A stretch of 6,676 nt of DNA, from contig JAJPKI010000292.1 of assembly GCA_021323835.1 (NCBI GenBank), forward strand, positions 1-6,676. Direction: 5' to 3'. A program made the position numbers and the translations under genes. The notes below the pieces were generated by a model. It worked only from the letters and a program-made list of their open reading frames with translations, made no database searches and was not told where the DNA came from. This stretch comes from Verrucomicrobiota bacterium. GTDB taxonomy: Bacteria; Verrucomicrobiota; Verrucomicrobiia; Limisphaerales; UBA11358. Below, in pieces: positions 1 through 6,150 of this stretch; position 1 is the stretch's first letter; every line of letters starts with the position of its first letter.

Positions 1-63
1 TTCAACCGCAAAATCTTGACAGCTTCCTTCAGTGAGCGTAATCATCGCGGAAATCCCGATTCA

Positions 64-789
64 ATGGCCACACGCATTTTTCTCATCACAGGAATTCTCG
101 TGCTTCTCGTCGTGGCGGCACTTTTTATTTTTCACAAATCCAAAAAGCCGATGCCCCCGCCGCGTGTTGCTAAAAATCCGCCGCGACCTGCCGGACTCGC
201 GGGAAATGGTGACTTCAATTGGGATGACCGCGGTAATTTGATTGTCAACGGTAGTTTTGAAACGCCGGAAATTCCGCCGCTGAAGCCGGGCGAATTGCCG
301 AAAGTTTTGTGGGACCGCGCAACTGCCGATGAAATGAAACCGTGGGAAACCGATGGCGAAAATTTTGAAATTTGGGCAAATGGTTTGACAATGCCGCGCG
401 GCAACGCAACGGTGAAAATTACGCCGGTCAAATCCGCCGTCGGGAATCAAAATATCGAAATCATTTCCGACCCCATTATGGGCGACAACGGTTGGAAAAT
501 GACCGGCGCAGTCTGGCAAACAGTCAAGACGACGCCCGGGACGAGCTACGAATTTTCGTTTTTCCACAGCGAACGCCCCGGCGCGCACTCGACGCTTACA
601 GTTTCGCTCAACAGTAATATCATTGCCCAAATCAAAGAAGACGGCACGCAATACGGCACGTTGTATTGGGAACAATTTGAAACCAACTTCGTTGCCGACA
701 GCACAAACACAACCGTGAAATTTTCGGATGAAACGGATGTGCTCGGGCAAGGAACCCATTTGGACGGTGTGCTGTTGCGATGGGAATAA
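64..789 (+). CDS. Membrane-anchored galactose-binding-like (DUF642-like) protein
   Basis: The 241-aa protein has a single hydrophobic segment at about residues 5-23, followed by lysines (HKSKK) and a Pro-rich linker (29-42). This suggests an N-terminal membrane anchor with the rest outside the cytoplasm. Residues 58-240 carry the hallmarks of a beta-sandwich carbohydrate-binding-like domain of the 'NGSFE' class: NLIVNGSFE (58-66), NFEIWANG (100-107), GNQNIEII (127-134), VWQTVKTTPGTSYEFSFFHS (150-169) and a terminal LDGVLLRW (233-240). No catalytic motif is visible, so binding or adhesion is the likely role; the ligand is unknown. ATG 64 was chosen because the anchor follows directly. The frame is open upstream to the window edge, with a TTG at 16, so a longer N-terminus cannot be excluded. 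No clear Shine-Dalgarno sequence is seen. A TTGACA at 16-21 lacks a good -10 partner. The stop lies 4 bases before the next gene, implying co-transcription. Confidence 0.8.
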   Translation: MATRIFLITGILVLLVVAALFIFHKSKKPMPPPRVAKNPPRPAGLAGNGDFNWDDRGNLIVNGSFETPEIPPLKPGELPKVLWDRATADEMKPWETDGENFEIWANGLTMPRGNATVKITPVKSAVGNQNIEIISDPIMGDNGWKMTGAVWQTVKTTPGTSYEFSFFHSERPGAHSTLTVSLNSNIIAQIKEDGTQYGTLYWEQFETNFVADSTNTTVKFSDETDVLGQGTHLDGVLLRWE

Positions 790-793
790 AATT

Positions 794-1864
794 ATGACTT
801 CATCCAAACCCATTTTACAAATTGCATTTTCATTTTTGCTTGCGATTTTCTTTTCCGGCTGTTGCACGGCAAAAAAATCTTTGCCCGTTGGCAGCGAACA
901 GAACCGCAGCGATTGGATGCGCGGCAAATGGGGCGTGATGACGCATTACCTCGCCGACTGGCAGGCGCGCGACCACGACATCGCGATGAGTCCTGAGCAG
1001 TGGAACAAAATGGTGGACAATTTCGATGTGGAAGGCCTCGCCGACGAAATCAAATCCACCGGCGCGAGTTATCATTTCCTGACTGTCGCACAAGGCTCGT
1101 CATATTTCATTTCGCCGAATGCGGCGTGGGACAAATATTTGAGTCTCGGCACGAATAAAGCCGCGCATCGCGATTTGATTTTGGACATGGCGAAGGCTGA
1201 AGCCAAACGCGGTATCAAGTTAATTGTCTATTCCACTTGCACCGGCCCCGGCGACGCGCGTTCTTCGCAATTTAATAAAAATGCGACAACGCGCGACCAT
1301 CGTAACATTGAACACATACTTGCGTGGGAAAAGGTGATTCGCGAATGGTCATTGCGCTGGGGCACGAACATTTCCGGCTGGTGGTTTGACGGCTGTTACA
1401 ATCCCAATCAGCTTTATGATTTTCCCGACGCGCCGAATTTTCAAAGTTTCGCCGCCGCCGCCCGCGCGGGAAATCCGAAGGCCGTCGTCGCCTTCAATCG
1501 CGGCGTGATTGACCGTGTCATTTCCATCACGCCATTCGAAGATTATACGGCGGGCGAAATCAACGAGCTTCAAACCTCGCTCATTCGCCGCGCGACGCCG
1601 GACGGACTCGTGGACGGCGCGCGAATTCACAAATTGAGTTATCTCGGCCAAAGTTGGGGAACCGGCCAGCCACGCTACACAAATTTGGACGAAGTTGTCA
1701 TTCCATGGACGCGCAAAATCATTGACGCCGGCGGCGCAATGACTTGGGACGCGCCGATTCAACCAAGCGGATTGATTGCGACAAATTATTTGGAACAACT
1801 TCGCGCGATTGGAAAAGCCGTTGCGGAAAGAGGAACGAATTCAGTCGCCGCAAAATCGCCGTAA
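794..1864 (+). CDS. GH29-like (alpha-L-fucosidase-fold) lipoprotein
   Basis: The 356-aa protein has a signal peptide (hydrophobic 7-20) ending in a lipobox-like F-S-G-C, with C23 the probable lipidated cysteine, so it is exported and likely membrane-anchored. The body follows the GH29 order: RGKWGVMTHY (43-52, matching the family's W-x-x-x-KFG-x-F-x-HWG region, H51 retained), TGASYHFLT (89-97), RDLI and GIKLIVYS strands, GWWFDGCY (195-202, D199 at the expected nucleophile position), then AFNRG (233-237) and FEDYTAGE (248-255, E250s region as in the family's D-x-x-x-x-E segment). The family's K-H-H-D-G-F active-site motif is missing; VAQGSSYF (98-105) stands there, so activity on fucosides is uncertain. 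Start ATG 794 has GGGA at 782-785 as a weak ribosome site and yields a proper signal peptide; upstream in-frame starts do not. The pairing with the preceding binding-domain gene suggests glycan work in the envelope. Confidence 0.75.
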   Translation: MTSSKPILQIAFSFLLAIFFSGCCTAKKSLPVGSEQNRSDWMRGKWGVMTHYLADWQARDHDIAMSPEQWNKMVDNFDVEGLADEIKSTGASYHFLTVAQGSSYFISPNAAWDKYLSLGTNKAAHRDLILDMAKAEAKRGIKLIVYSTCTGPGDARSSQFNKNATTRDHRNIEHILAWEKVIREWSLRWGTNISGWWFDGCYNPNQLYDFPDAPNFQSFAAAARAGNPKAVVAFNRGVIDRVISITPFEDYTAGEINELQTSLIRRATPDGLVDGARIHKLSYLGQSWGTGQPRYTNLDEVVIPWTRKIIDAGGAMTWDAPIQPSGLIATNYLEQLRAIGKAVAERGTNSVAAKSP

Positions 1865-2134
1865 TCAAACATCCGCTTCAGGAAATCGTTCGCGAATTTT
1901 TGCGCGAAGCAATATCTCATCATCCGGTTGGTAGCGGCGACGGTTGATGAGCCGCTGAATCGCATCGAGCAATTCCATCCAATCCTCCAGCGGCGGTTCG
2001 GGAACCGGTTGCCACACATCGTAACGCTTCTCGCGCTGGAAAAATTTCCAATCGCGCCCGATATGCTGCGCGTAGACTTGCAATTTCACGCCATCTTCGG
2101 TGACGCGCTTCCAACTGATTTCGGCTTTGGGCAT
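1865..2134 (-). CDS. Small uncharacterised protein (89 aa), translationally coupled
   Basis: This 89-aa protein has no signal peptide or membrane segment and is rich in charged and aromatic residues. It starts with a strand-like KAEISWKRVTEDGVKLQVYA segment, continues through WKFFQREKRYDVW, and ends in a predicted helical part (LEDWMELLDAIQRLINRR, then ILLRAKIRERFPEADV). I do not recognise a named domain; the overall look resembles small conserved hypothetical proteins, but that is an impression only. Its ATG overlaps the stop of the upstream membrane gene as TAATG, and no Shine-Dalgarno sequence is visible. It is therefore probably translated by reinitiation and belongs to the ispF-sulfatase unit. 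Its TGA lies directly against the TAA of the convergent GH29-like gene, with no room for a terminator. The translation is well-behaved and longer plus-strand ORFs here are shadows, so I favour a real gene. Confidence 0.75.
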   Translation of the reverse strand: MPKAEISWKRVTEDGVKLQVYAQHIGRDWKFFQREKRYDVWQPVPEPPLEDWMELLDAIQRLINRRRYQPDDEILLRAKIRERFPEADV

Positions 2135-4812
2135 TATTTTTTAATTTGGCTGTATTGCGAATAATTTTGCAAAAGATTTTCCTGAAATTTGTCGAATTTT
2201 TCAATCGAAGGAATTGCAGAACTCGCGGAATTGGTTTCAACGAAAATGGTTTTCGCGCCGTTGTTGACGATGGCGTAAGTTTTCAGTCCATTCGTCCCGG
2301 CATTTTCCGTTTCGCGATTGCCACAAATAAAATTGCTGCCTTCGACGATGCCGAATTGCTGAAACGCATTGAGATAAATCGTCCGGTCGGCATGTGCGCG
2401 GTCGGAATAAAGCGACGTGCCCTGATAAAGTTGATCATCCGGCGTCGCAATGCCGAGTAAATCTAAAATCGTCGGCAGCAAATCCACTTGCGAGCCGACG
2501 GTGTCGTTGACGCTATAATTTTGTTTGGCCGGGTCCATGATGATGAGCGGCACATTGGCGAGTTGCGGCGTCACCGCCCAGCCATGGCCGACCGGTCCGC
2601 CATTCTCGCCAAGCATTTCGCCGTGGTCGCCGGTGATGATGACGAGCGTGTTGTCGAGCAAACCGGAATTTTTCAATTCATCGAGAATCGAAGCGATAAT
2701 CCAATCCATGTAAAGCAGGCTGTTGAGGTAAGCCGGCGTGAAATCACCGGGCGTTTTGATGGAATATTTTTTAAACTGCTCGGGAATTCCATCGAACGGA
2801 TTGTGTGGCGCAGCGGGAACGTAAGTCAGAAAAAATTTTTGATGGTTCGTCGCGTATTGCCGGATTTGCAACTGCATCGCGCGCAACGTTTCTTCTTCCG
2901 GCAGGCCCCACGAAATTGTCGCGCCTGGATTTCGTTCCGGCATTGTATCGGTGTCATACATCATGCCGATGCTGCGTCCTTGCAGAAAATCGCGAAAGCC
3001 CGTGTAATCGAAATACGACGAATAAAACAAAGAATTGTCGTAACCGTTGTCGCGCAAAATTTCGAACAGGCTCTTCACCGGCACACGGTGAAACGTGAAC
3101 GCATCGTAATCTTTTACCGGATAAACTCCGGTAAAACTCGCGAAGCGCGCGTAAATGGAGCCTTCGAAAGCGGAAAAGAAATTCGGGAACAATTCCATGC
3201 GGTTCGTGTATTGCGACAACAGCGGCTCGGTATTTTCCGCGCCGCTAAACAGCGAAAGAAATTTGTTGTAAGTGGACTCTTGAAAAATCACGACGACATT
3301 CAAATCACGCCGCGCATTGTGAGGCGGCGACGGCAATTGCAGCATCGAACTTTCACCAAGTTGCGCGGCGGTTTGGCGAACGGCATTTTCATCCATCACG
3401 GAACTGTCGAGTTTTGCAAACATCGGCGTGCTCGCGGCCAATAAAATTGCCGATTGTCCTTCCACTTTGTCATTTGCCGCGAAAAAACGCCCAAGAAGTC
3501 CCAGCAACAAAAACGTAACAACTAAAAATCGCAGACCGCCGCCGATGCGCGCGGATTCGTTTATTTTTTCACGCCGCCACAATCCGATGACAATTGCGTA
3601 AAGCGCGACAATCACGACGAGCGCGGCAATCAATCCCGGTAAATACGATTTTGAAAGGCGCCAAATCATTTTCGGGTCGGCGCCAAAATGAATGGCCTGC
3701 CAATCCAGCCGGATGCCCATGATTTGCGACAACCGCAAATCGGCCAGTGCAATGAGAATTAAAATTAAATTGATGACGTCGAGCCACAACAGCGATGCTT
3801 TCGGCAGCCAGCGGCGGTAAATGGTTGCGACAACGAGCAAAATTGCCGCGATAAAAAACGCGCCGAGAAAATAACGCGGCAATGTCAGTCCAAGAAAAAG
3901 CAGGTAGCGATAATTCAGCGCATTGTCAAAATTGACATTCGTCAGCAGCAAAAATGACACGGACGCAAACGGCAGCAGCCACAGCCATTCGGCGGCAATT
4001 TTTTTTCGCCACGCCAACGCGCTCAATCCAACGAATAAAGCGATGCTCCAACCCCACAACGTCGTCGCTTCCGGATCGTCGAGCACGGGCTGGTTTTCAT
4101 GCGATTGAAAAATTAAAAATAAAAATCCGAACCACAGCCACGGTGCAACGGTGCACAACCAATTGCCTCGCTGCAAAATTCCCGTTCCCGCCGCGGCGCA
4201 CGCGATGCCGAGGCAATCCGCCGTGAGCAACGCCGTCCGGCAGATTGTTAAATCGCGTTCGTAAGCCAACAAATAAGCGACAGCAAAAATAATTGTCGCA
4301 TGCAAAACCAGATGCTCGCGTTTTGTCCGCGCCAAAATATAATAAACTGCCGCGTAAACAAAAATCCATGCCGCCAAAAACGGCGATTGGAAGAAAAAAC
4401 TTTGGCTCGCATACCAGCGTAAATCCCACCACGACAGCGTGTGGTCGAAGAGCGGGTAAAGAAAATTATGGCCGTCGAATTTCAAAGTGAACAAAATGAA
4501 TACGCCGCCCGCGGCGAGCACGAGCGCATTTGCCGCGCGAACGGACGGCGTTCCTTTGGCCGCGCAACGCCGCGCGAATTGCCACAAATTCAGCGCGACC
4601 AGTGCAACAAAAAGATAAAACGCGGCGTCATCCAGCCAATCGTAAGTTTCGCTCACGATACGCCAATGCACTTCATACAAATGTTTGCGGAACCCGGCGA
4701 GTTGAATCAATTGCAGCGAACAAAGCGCGGCGAAGAGCAGGGCGATGCGGCCGGCGACGTCCCACGGAATCGTCCACGATGATTCTTTGGCGCGTGTTTC
4801 GGATTTGGACAT
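2134..4812 (-). CDS. Polytopic membrane protein with LTA synthase/sulfatase-like domain
   Basis: The 892-aa protein has roughly 12-13 hydrophobic segments between about residues 18 and 445, then an extracytoplasmic alkaline-phosphatase-superfamily domain. Visible motifs are NVVVIFQEST with E512 as a likely metal ligand, EGSIYARFASFTGVYP with S552 where LTA synthases carry the nucleophilic Thr, APHNPF (H670), GDHGE (D729, H730) and GHGW (H743). This is the layout of lipoteichoic-acid-synthase-like and phosphoglycerol/phosphoethanolamine transferases. The C/S-x-P-x-R signature of formylglycine sulfatases is absent, so arylsulfatase activity is unlikely. In a diderm host it probably modifies an envelope glycan or lipid with a head group; the substrate is not inferable. 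It is longer than LtaS (about 640 aa, five membrane segments) because of the extra membrane part. ATG 4812 is preferred over an upstream in-frame TTG at 4827; no clear Shine-Dalgarno sequence is seen. It lies 72 bases after ispF with no terminator between them. Confidence 0.88.
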   Translation of the reverse strand: MSKSETRAKESSWTIPWDVAGRIALLFAALCSLQLIQLAGFRKHLYEVHWRIVSETYDWLDDAAFYLFVALVALNLWQFARRCAAKGTPSVRAANALVLAAGGVFILFTLKFDGHNFLYPLFDHTLSWWDLRWYASQSFFFQSPFLAAWIFVYAAVYYILARTKREHLVLHATIIFAVAYLLAYERDLTICRTALLTADCLGIACAAAGTGILQRGNWLCTVAPWLWFGFLFLIFQSHENQPVLDDPEATTLWGWSIALFVGLSALAWRKKIAAEWLWLLPFASVSFLLLTNVNFDNALNYRYLLFLGLTLPRYFLGAFFIAAILLVVATIYRRWLPKASLLWLDVINLILILIALADLRLSQIMGIRLDWQAIHFGADPKMIWRLSKSYLPGLIAALVVIVALYAIVIGLWRREKINESARIGGGLRFLVVTFLLLGLLGRFFAANDKVEGQSAILLAASTPMFAKLDSSVMDENAVRQTAAQLGESSMLQLPSPPHNARRDLNVVVIFQESTYNKFLSLFSGAENTEPLLSQYTNRMELFPNFFSAFEGSIYARFASFTGVYPVKDYDAFTFHRVPVKSLFEILRDNGYDNSLFYSSYFDYTGFRDFLQGRSIGMMYDTDTMPERNPGATISWGLPEEETLRAMQLQIRQYATNHQKFFLTYVPAAPHNPFDGIPEQFKKYSIKTPGDFTPAYLNSLLYMDWIIASILDELKNSGLLDNTLVIITGDHGEMLGENGGPVGHGWAVTPQLANVPLIIMDPAKQNYSVNDTVGSQVDLLPTILDLLGIATPDDQLYQGTSLYSDRAHADRTIYLNAFQQFGIVEGSNFICGNRETENAGTNGLKTYAIVNNGAKTIFVETNSASSAIPSIEKFDKFQENLLQNYSQYSQIKK

Positions 4813-4884
4813 TTTTATCGGCCGCAAAAGAATACGAAGGTCGCAAAATTAATTTTCATTTGTGAACTTTGTTTTTCGCGGCAC

Positions 4885-5367
4885 TTATTTTGGTTCCAAA
4901 TCAATTGAAGCGACAGCCATTGCCGCAATGCCTTCTTCGCGGCCGATGAATCCCATTTTTTCATTCGTCGTGGCCTTGATGCCGATTTTTTCGAAGTTGA
5001 TGCCGAGCGCTTCGGCGATTTTCAATTTCATTTCCTTGATGTGCGGATAAATTTTCGGTTCCTGCGCGAGGATGGTGGAATCCACGTTGATAATTTTTCC
5101 GTTGCGCAAAGCCAGCACGCGCGCGGCTTCCTGCAAAAAGATTTTGCTCGGCGCATTCTTCCAGCGCGGGTCGGTGTTCGGGAAAAAATGGCCGATGTCC
5201 GGCTCGCCCATCGCGCCGAGCAGCGCGTCGCAAATCGCGTGCATGAGCGCGTCGGCGTCCGAATGGCCGTCGAGACCTTTGGTGTGCGGAATCTCGACGC
5301 CGCCGAGAATCAATTTTCGTCCGGCGACCAATTCATGAACGTCATAACCGATGCCAACGTGAACCAT
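4885..5367 (-). CDS. ispF: 2-C-methyl-D-erythritol 2,4-cyclodiphosphate synthase (IspF)
   Basis: IspF converts 4-diphosphocytidyl-2-C-methyl-D-erythritol 2-phosphate to 2-C-methyl-D-erythritol 2,4-cyclodiphosphate with release of CMP, in the cytosolic MEP pathway to isoprenoids. The family works as a homotrimer with a metal at each active site. The 160-aa length matches the family. Residues 5-11 (GIGYDVH) provide the metal ligands D9 and H11, and the third ligand is H43 within GLDGHSDADALMHAICDALLGA (31-52). DIGHFFPNTD (57-66) and the C-terminal KATTNEKMGFIGREEG (131-146, with E136) are the other signature segments. Every expected key residue is present, so it should be active. ATG 5367 starts two residues before the first conserved strand; no Shine-Dalgarno sequence is visible. 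It is the first gene of a minus-strand unit that continues into the large membrane transferase-like gene. It is divergent from the AT-rich membrane gene, 97 bases away. Confidence 0.97.
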   Translation of the reverse strand: MVHVGIGYDVHELVAGRKLILGGVEIPHTKGLDGHSDADALMHAICDALLGAMGEPDIGHFFPNTDPRWKNAPSKIFLQEAARVLALRNGKIINVDSTILAQEPKIYPHIKEMKLKIAEALGINFEKIGIKATTNEKMGFIGREEGIAAMAVASIDLEPK

Positions 5368-5388
5368 GTGAAAAATCTATCGGCAAAC

Positions 5389-5416
5389 TTTAAACTAACC
5401 AAATGAATTTTCTCAA
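5389..5416 (-). promoter_or_regulatory. Weak candidate promoter for ispF
   Basis: On the minus strand, TTGAGA (5416-5411) is followed after 16 bases by TTTAAA (5394-5389). This resembles a sigma70-type -35/-10 pair (5/6 and 4/6 matches) and sits about 22 bases upstream of the ispF ATG. The region is AT-rich, so chance matches are likely. It is listed only because a promoter for ispF must lie in or beyond this short divergent gap. Confidence 0.2.
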
Positions 5417-5468
5417 AGACTTTCAACTTGAAAACTGTATTTCTACAATCACACTTACAATTCAATGA
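5403..5468 (+). CDS. Possible 21-codon leader ORF upstream of membrane gene
   Basis: An ATG at 5403 opens a 21-codon ORF (starting MNFLKDFQLENC, ending TLTIQ) whose TGA at 5466-5468 overlaps the ATG of the 165-aa membrane gene as ATGA. Such four-base overlaps are typical of translationally coupled genes, so this could be a leader peptide or upstream ORF. No ribosome-binding site is visible, the peptide has no recognisable motif, and the ORF is short enough to be chance. The promoter proposed at 5421-5449 would start inside it and exclude it from that transcript. Confidence 0.2.
   Translation: MNFLKDFQLENCISTITLTIQ
5421..5449 (+). promoter_or_regulatory. Candidate promoter with 13-nt palindrome for membrane gene
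   Basis: TTTCAA (5421-5426), a 17-base spacer and TACAAT (5444-5449) form a possible promoter; the -10 matches 5/6 and the -35 only 3/6. Initiation would fall near 5456, giving an almost leaderless message for the ATG at 5465. This would fit the missing Shine-Dalgarno sequence. The -35 region lies in the perfect palindrome TTTCAA-C-TTGAAA (5421-5433), which could be an operator for a dimeric regulator or simply a chance in AT-rich DNA. Confidence 0.28.
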
Positions 5469-5962
5469 GCCGATTGGATTTCATCGAACGTGAAGCTCGC
5501 GCAAATATGGAATTTCACTTAAAAAACCTAGATGCGTTAAAAAAAGAAGCTCAAGATACGCTAAAAATCCTTTTTTTAATTCTTTCAGCGGGATCTGGTT
5601 ACACGGTTAAACTTTTTGCGGAAGGTGATTTTAGTTGGGGATTTGTATTTGGCTTTGTGACTGTATATCTAATCTGTGTCGCAATTTATTTAACATTACG
5701 TTGTCTGGCGGCTGGGGATGTAATGCCCCCTTCAAATGAACCAAAAAATTTAAGCTCAAGGGATTACACGCTTGATCAATTACGTGAAGAAGATTTAAAA
5801 AGACTCCAAAGAGGAATTGATTTTAATCAAGCGCGAAATGAAACGCTGGGTCAACGATTGAACAATAGCCGCATTTTAATTTGTTGCAGTCCAATAGCAT
5901 TAGTCTTCGCGTGGTTTTTAAATCACGCAATAAATCTTTATTTCGGCTTACAAACCTTTTAA
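5465..5962 (+). CDS. Unidentified small three-TM membrane protein, AT-rich gene
   Basis: I cannot assign this 165-aa protein to a family. It starts with a charged, probably amphipathic helix (residues 3-32). Two hydrophobic segments follow at about 33-51 and 57-83, then a soluble stretch (84-135), and a third hydrophobic segment at about 136-160 (ILICCSPIALVFAWFLNHAI). The soluble stretch has a distinctive DVMPPSNEPKNL motif (85-96) and a helix-rich, heavily charged part (YTLDQLREEDLKRLQRGIDF, 101-120). The gene is about 37% G+C by hand count, well below ispF and the other genes, and uses TTA/AAA/ATT-type codons, which suggests horizontal acquisition. ATG 5465 is the only reasonable start; no Shine-Dalgarno sequence is seen, and a 21-codon ORF ends over it as ATGA. 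The gene stands alone on its strand, and no plus-strand terminator was found after it. An effector, holin-like or signalling role is conceivable but nothing in the sequence shows one. Confidence 0.8.
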   Translation: MSRLDFIEREARANMEFHLKNLDALKKEAQDTLKILFLILSAGSGYTVKLFAEGDFSWGFVFGFVTVYLICVAIYLTLRCLAAGDVMPPSNEPKNLSSRDYTLDQLREEDLKRLQRGIDFNQARNETLGQRLNNSRILICCSPIALVFAWFLNHAINLYFGLQTF

Positions 5963-6028
5963 TTATTTAATTGGACCGCGAGTTCCCGGTTTTGGATCGG
6001 GCAGCGGTGGCTGTGGTGCGCTTGCCAT
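5963..6028 (-). CDS. Possible 21-codon proline-rich micropeptide
   Basis: ATG at 6028 opens a 21-codon minus-strand ORF encoding MASAPQPPLPDPKPGTRG followed by PIK and TAA. Six of its 21 residues are Pro, with no hydrophobic segment. Its TAA (5965-5963) directly abuts the TAA of the convergent membrane gene. The ORF coincides with a locally GC-rich island (about 5972-6026) between AT-rich flanks, which is what selection for Pro/Gly codons would give. Against it are the size, the weak ribosome site (an AGG about 13 bases upstream only) and no clear promoter between it and the terminator at 6072-6112. It may be a genuine micropeptide, the remnant of a longer gene, or chance. Confidence 0.3.
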   Translation of the reverse strand: MASAPQPPLPDPKPGTRGPIK

Positions 6029-6071
6029 ATCGAAAGCCTGTCACTTGTTAGAATTTTTACAAGGGATTTAT

Positions 6072-6112
6072 AAATAAAAAAGAACAGCCGGAGCACAGGC
6101 AAGCTCCGGCTG
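6072..6112 (-). terminator. Rho-independent terminator of the yciF-like gene
   Basis: A perfect 10-bp stem pairs 6085-6094 (CAGCCGGAGC) with 6103-6112 (GCTCCGGCTG) around an 8-base loop. Read on the minus strand it is followed by TTCTTTTTTATTTA (6084-6071), a good U-tract. It lies 38 bases beyond the stop of the ferritin-like gene. On the plus strand the stem is followed by a G-rich sequence without a T-run, so it should act in one direction only. Confidence 0.9.
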
Positions 6113-6150
6113 AGTGGGTTAGGCGCTAGTTGCTTGCGCCCGGGAAGATT

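Noticed and set aside
1..35. Tail of an upstream gene ending at a TGA at 33-35
   Set aside because: Only about ten codons are visible and other frames end or stay open equally well, so no coding call can be supported.
61..927. 288-codon open frame on the minus strand across the first gene
   Set aside because: It is a mirror of the plus-strand coding frame, rich in Arg, Phe, Cys and His, with no domain; the plus-strand protein has an anchor and recognisable domain motifs.
3148..3162. Formylglycine-type sulfatase signature at S-I-Y-A-R
   Set aside because: The required Pro is absent and the surrounding motifs fit LTA-synthase-like transferases, so an arylsulfatase call was not made.
2488..3444. 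318-codon plus-strand open frame opposite the sulfatase-like domain
   Set aside because: It lies entirely over the catalytic motifs of the minus-strand gene and its translation is Arg/His/Ile-rich without any family motif; a codon-bias shadow.
4845..4856. AAAATTAATTTT palindrome between ispF and the transferase-like gene
   Set aside because: It is pure A/T in a short gap, with no matching -35/-10 pair; likely chance.
6085..6112. The strong hairpin as a terminator for the plus-strand membrane gene
   Set aside because: No T-run follows the stem on the plus strand; the T-run exists only in the minus direction.
6122..6140. GGCGC/GCGCC inverted repeat just after the yciF-like stop
   Set aside because: The stem is only 5 bp with a 9-base loop and no T-run; the real terminator lies further on.
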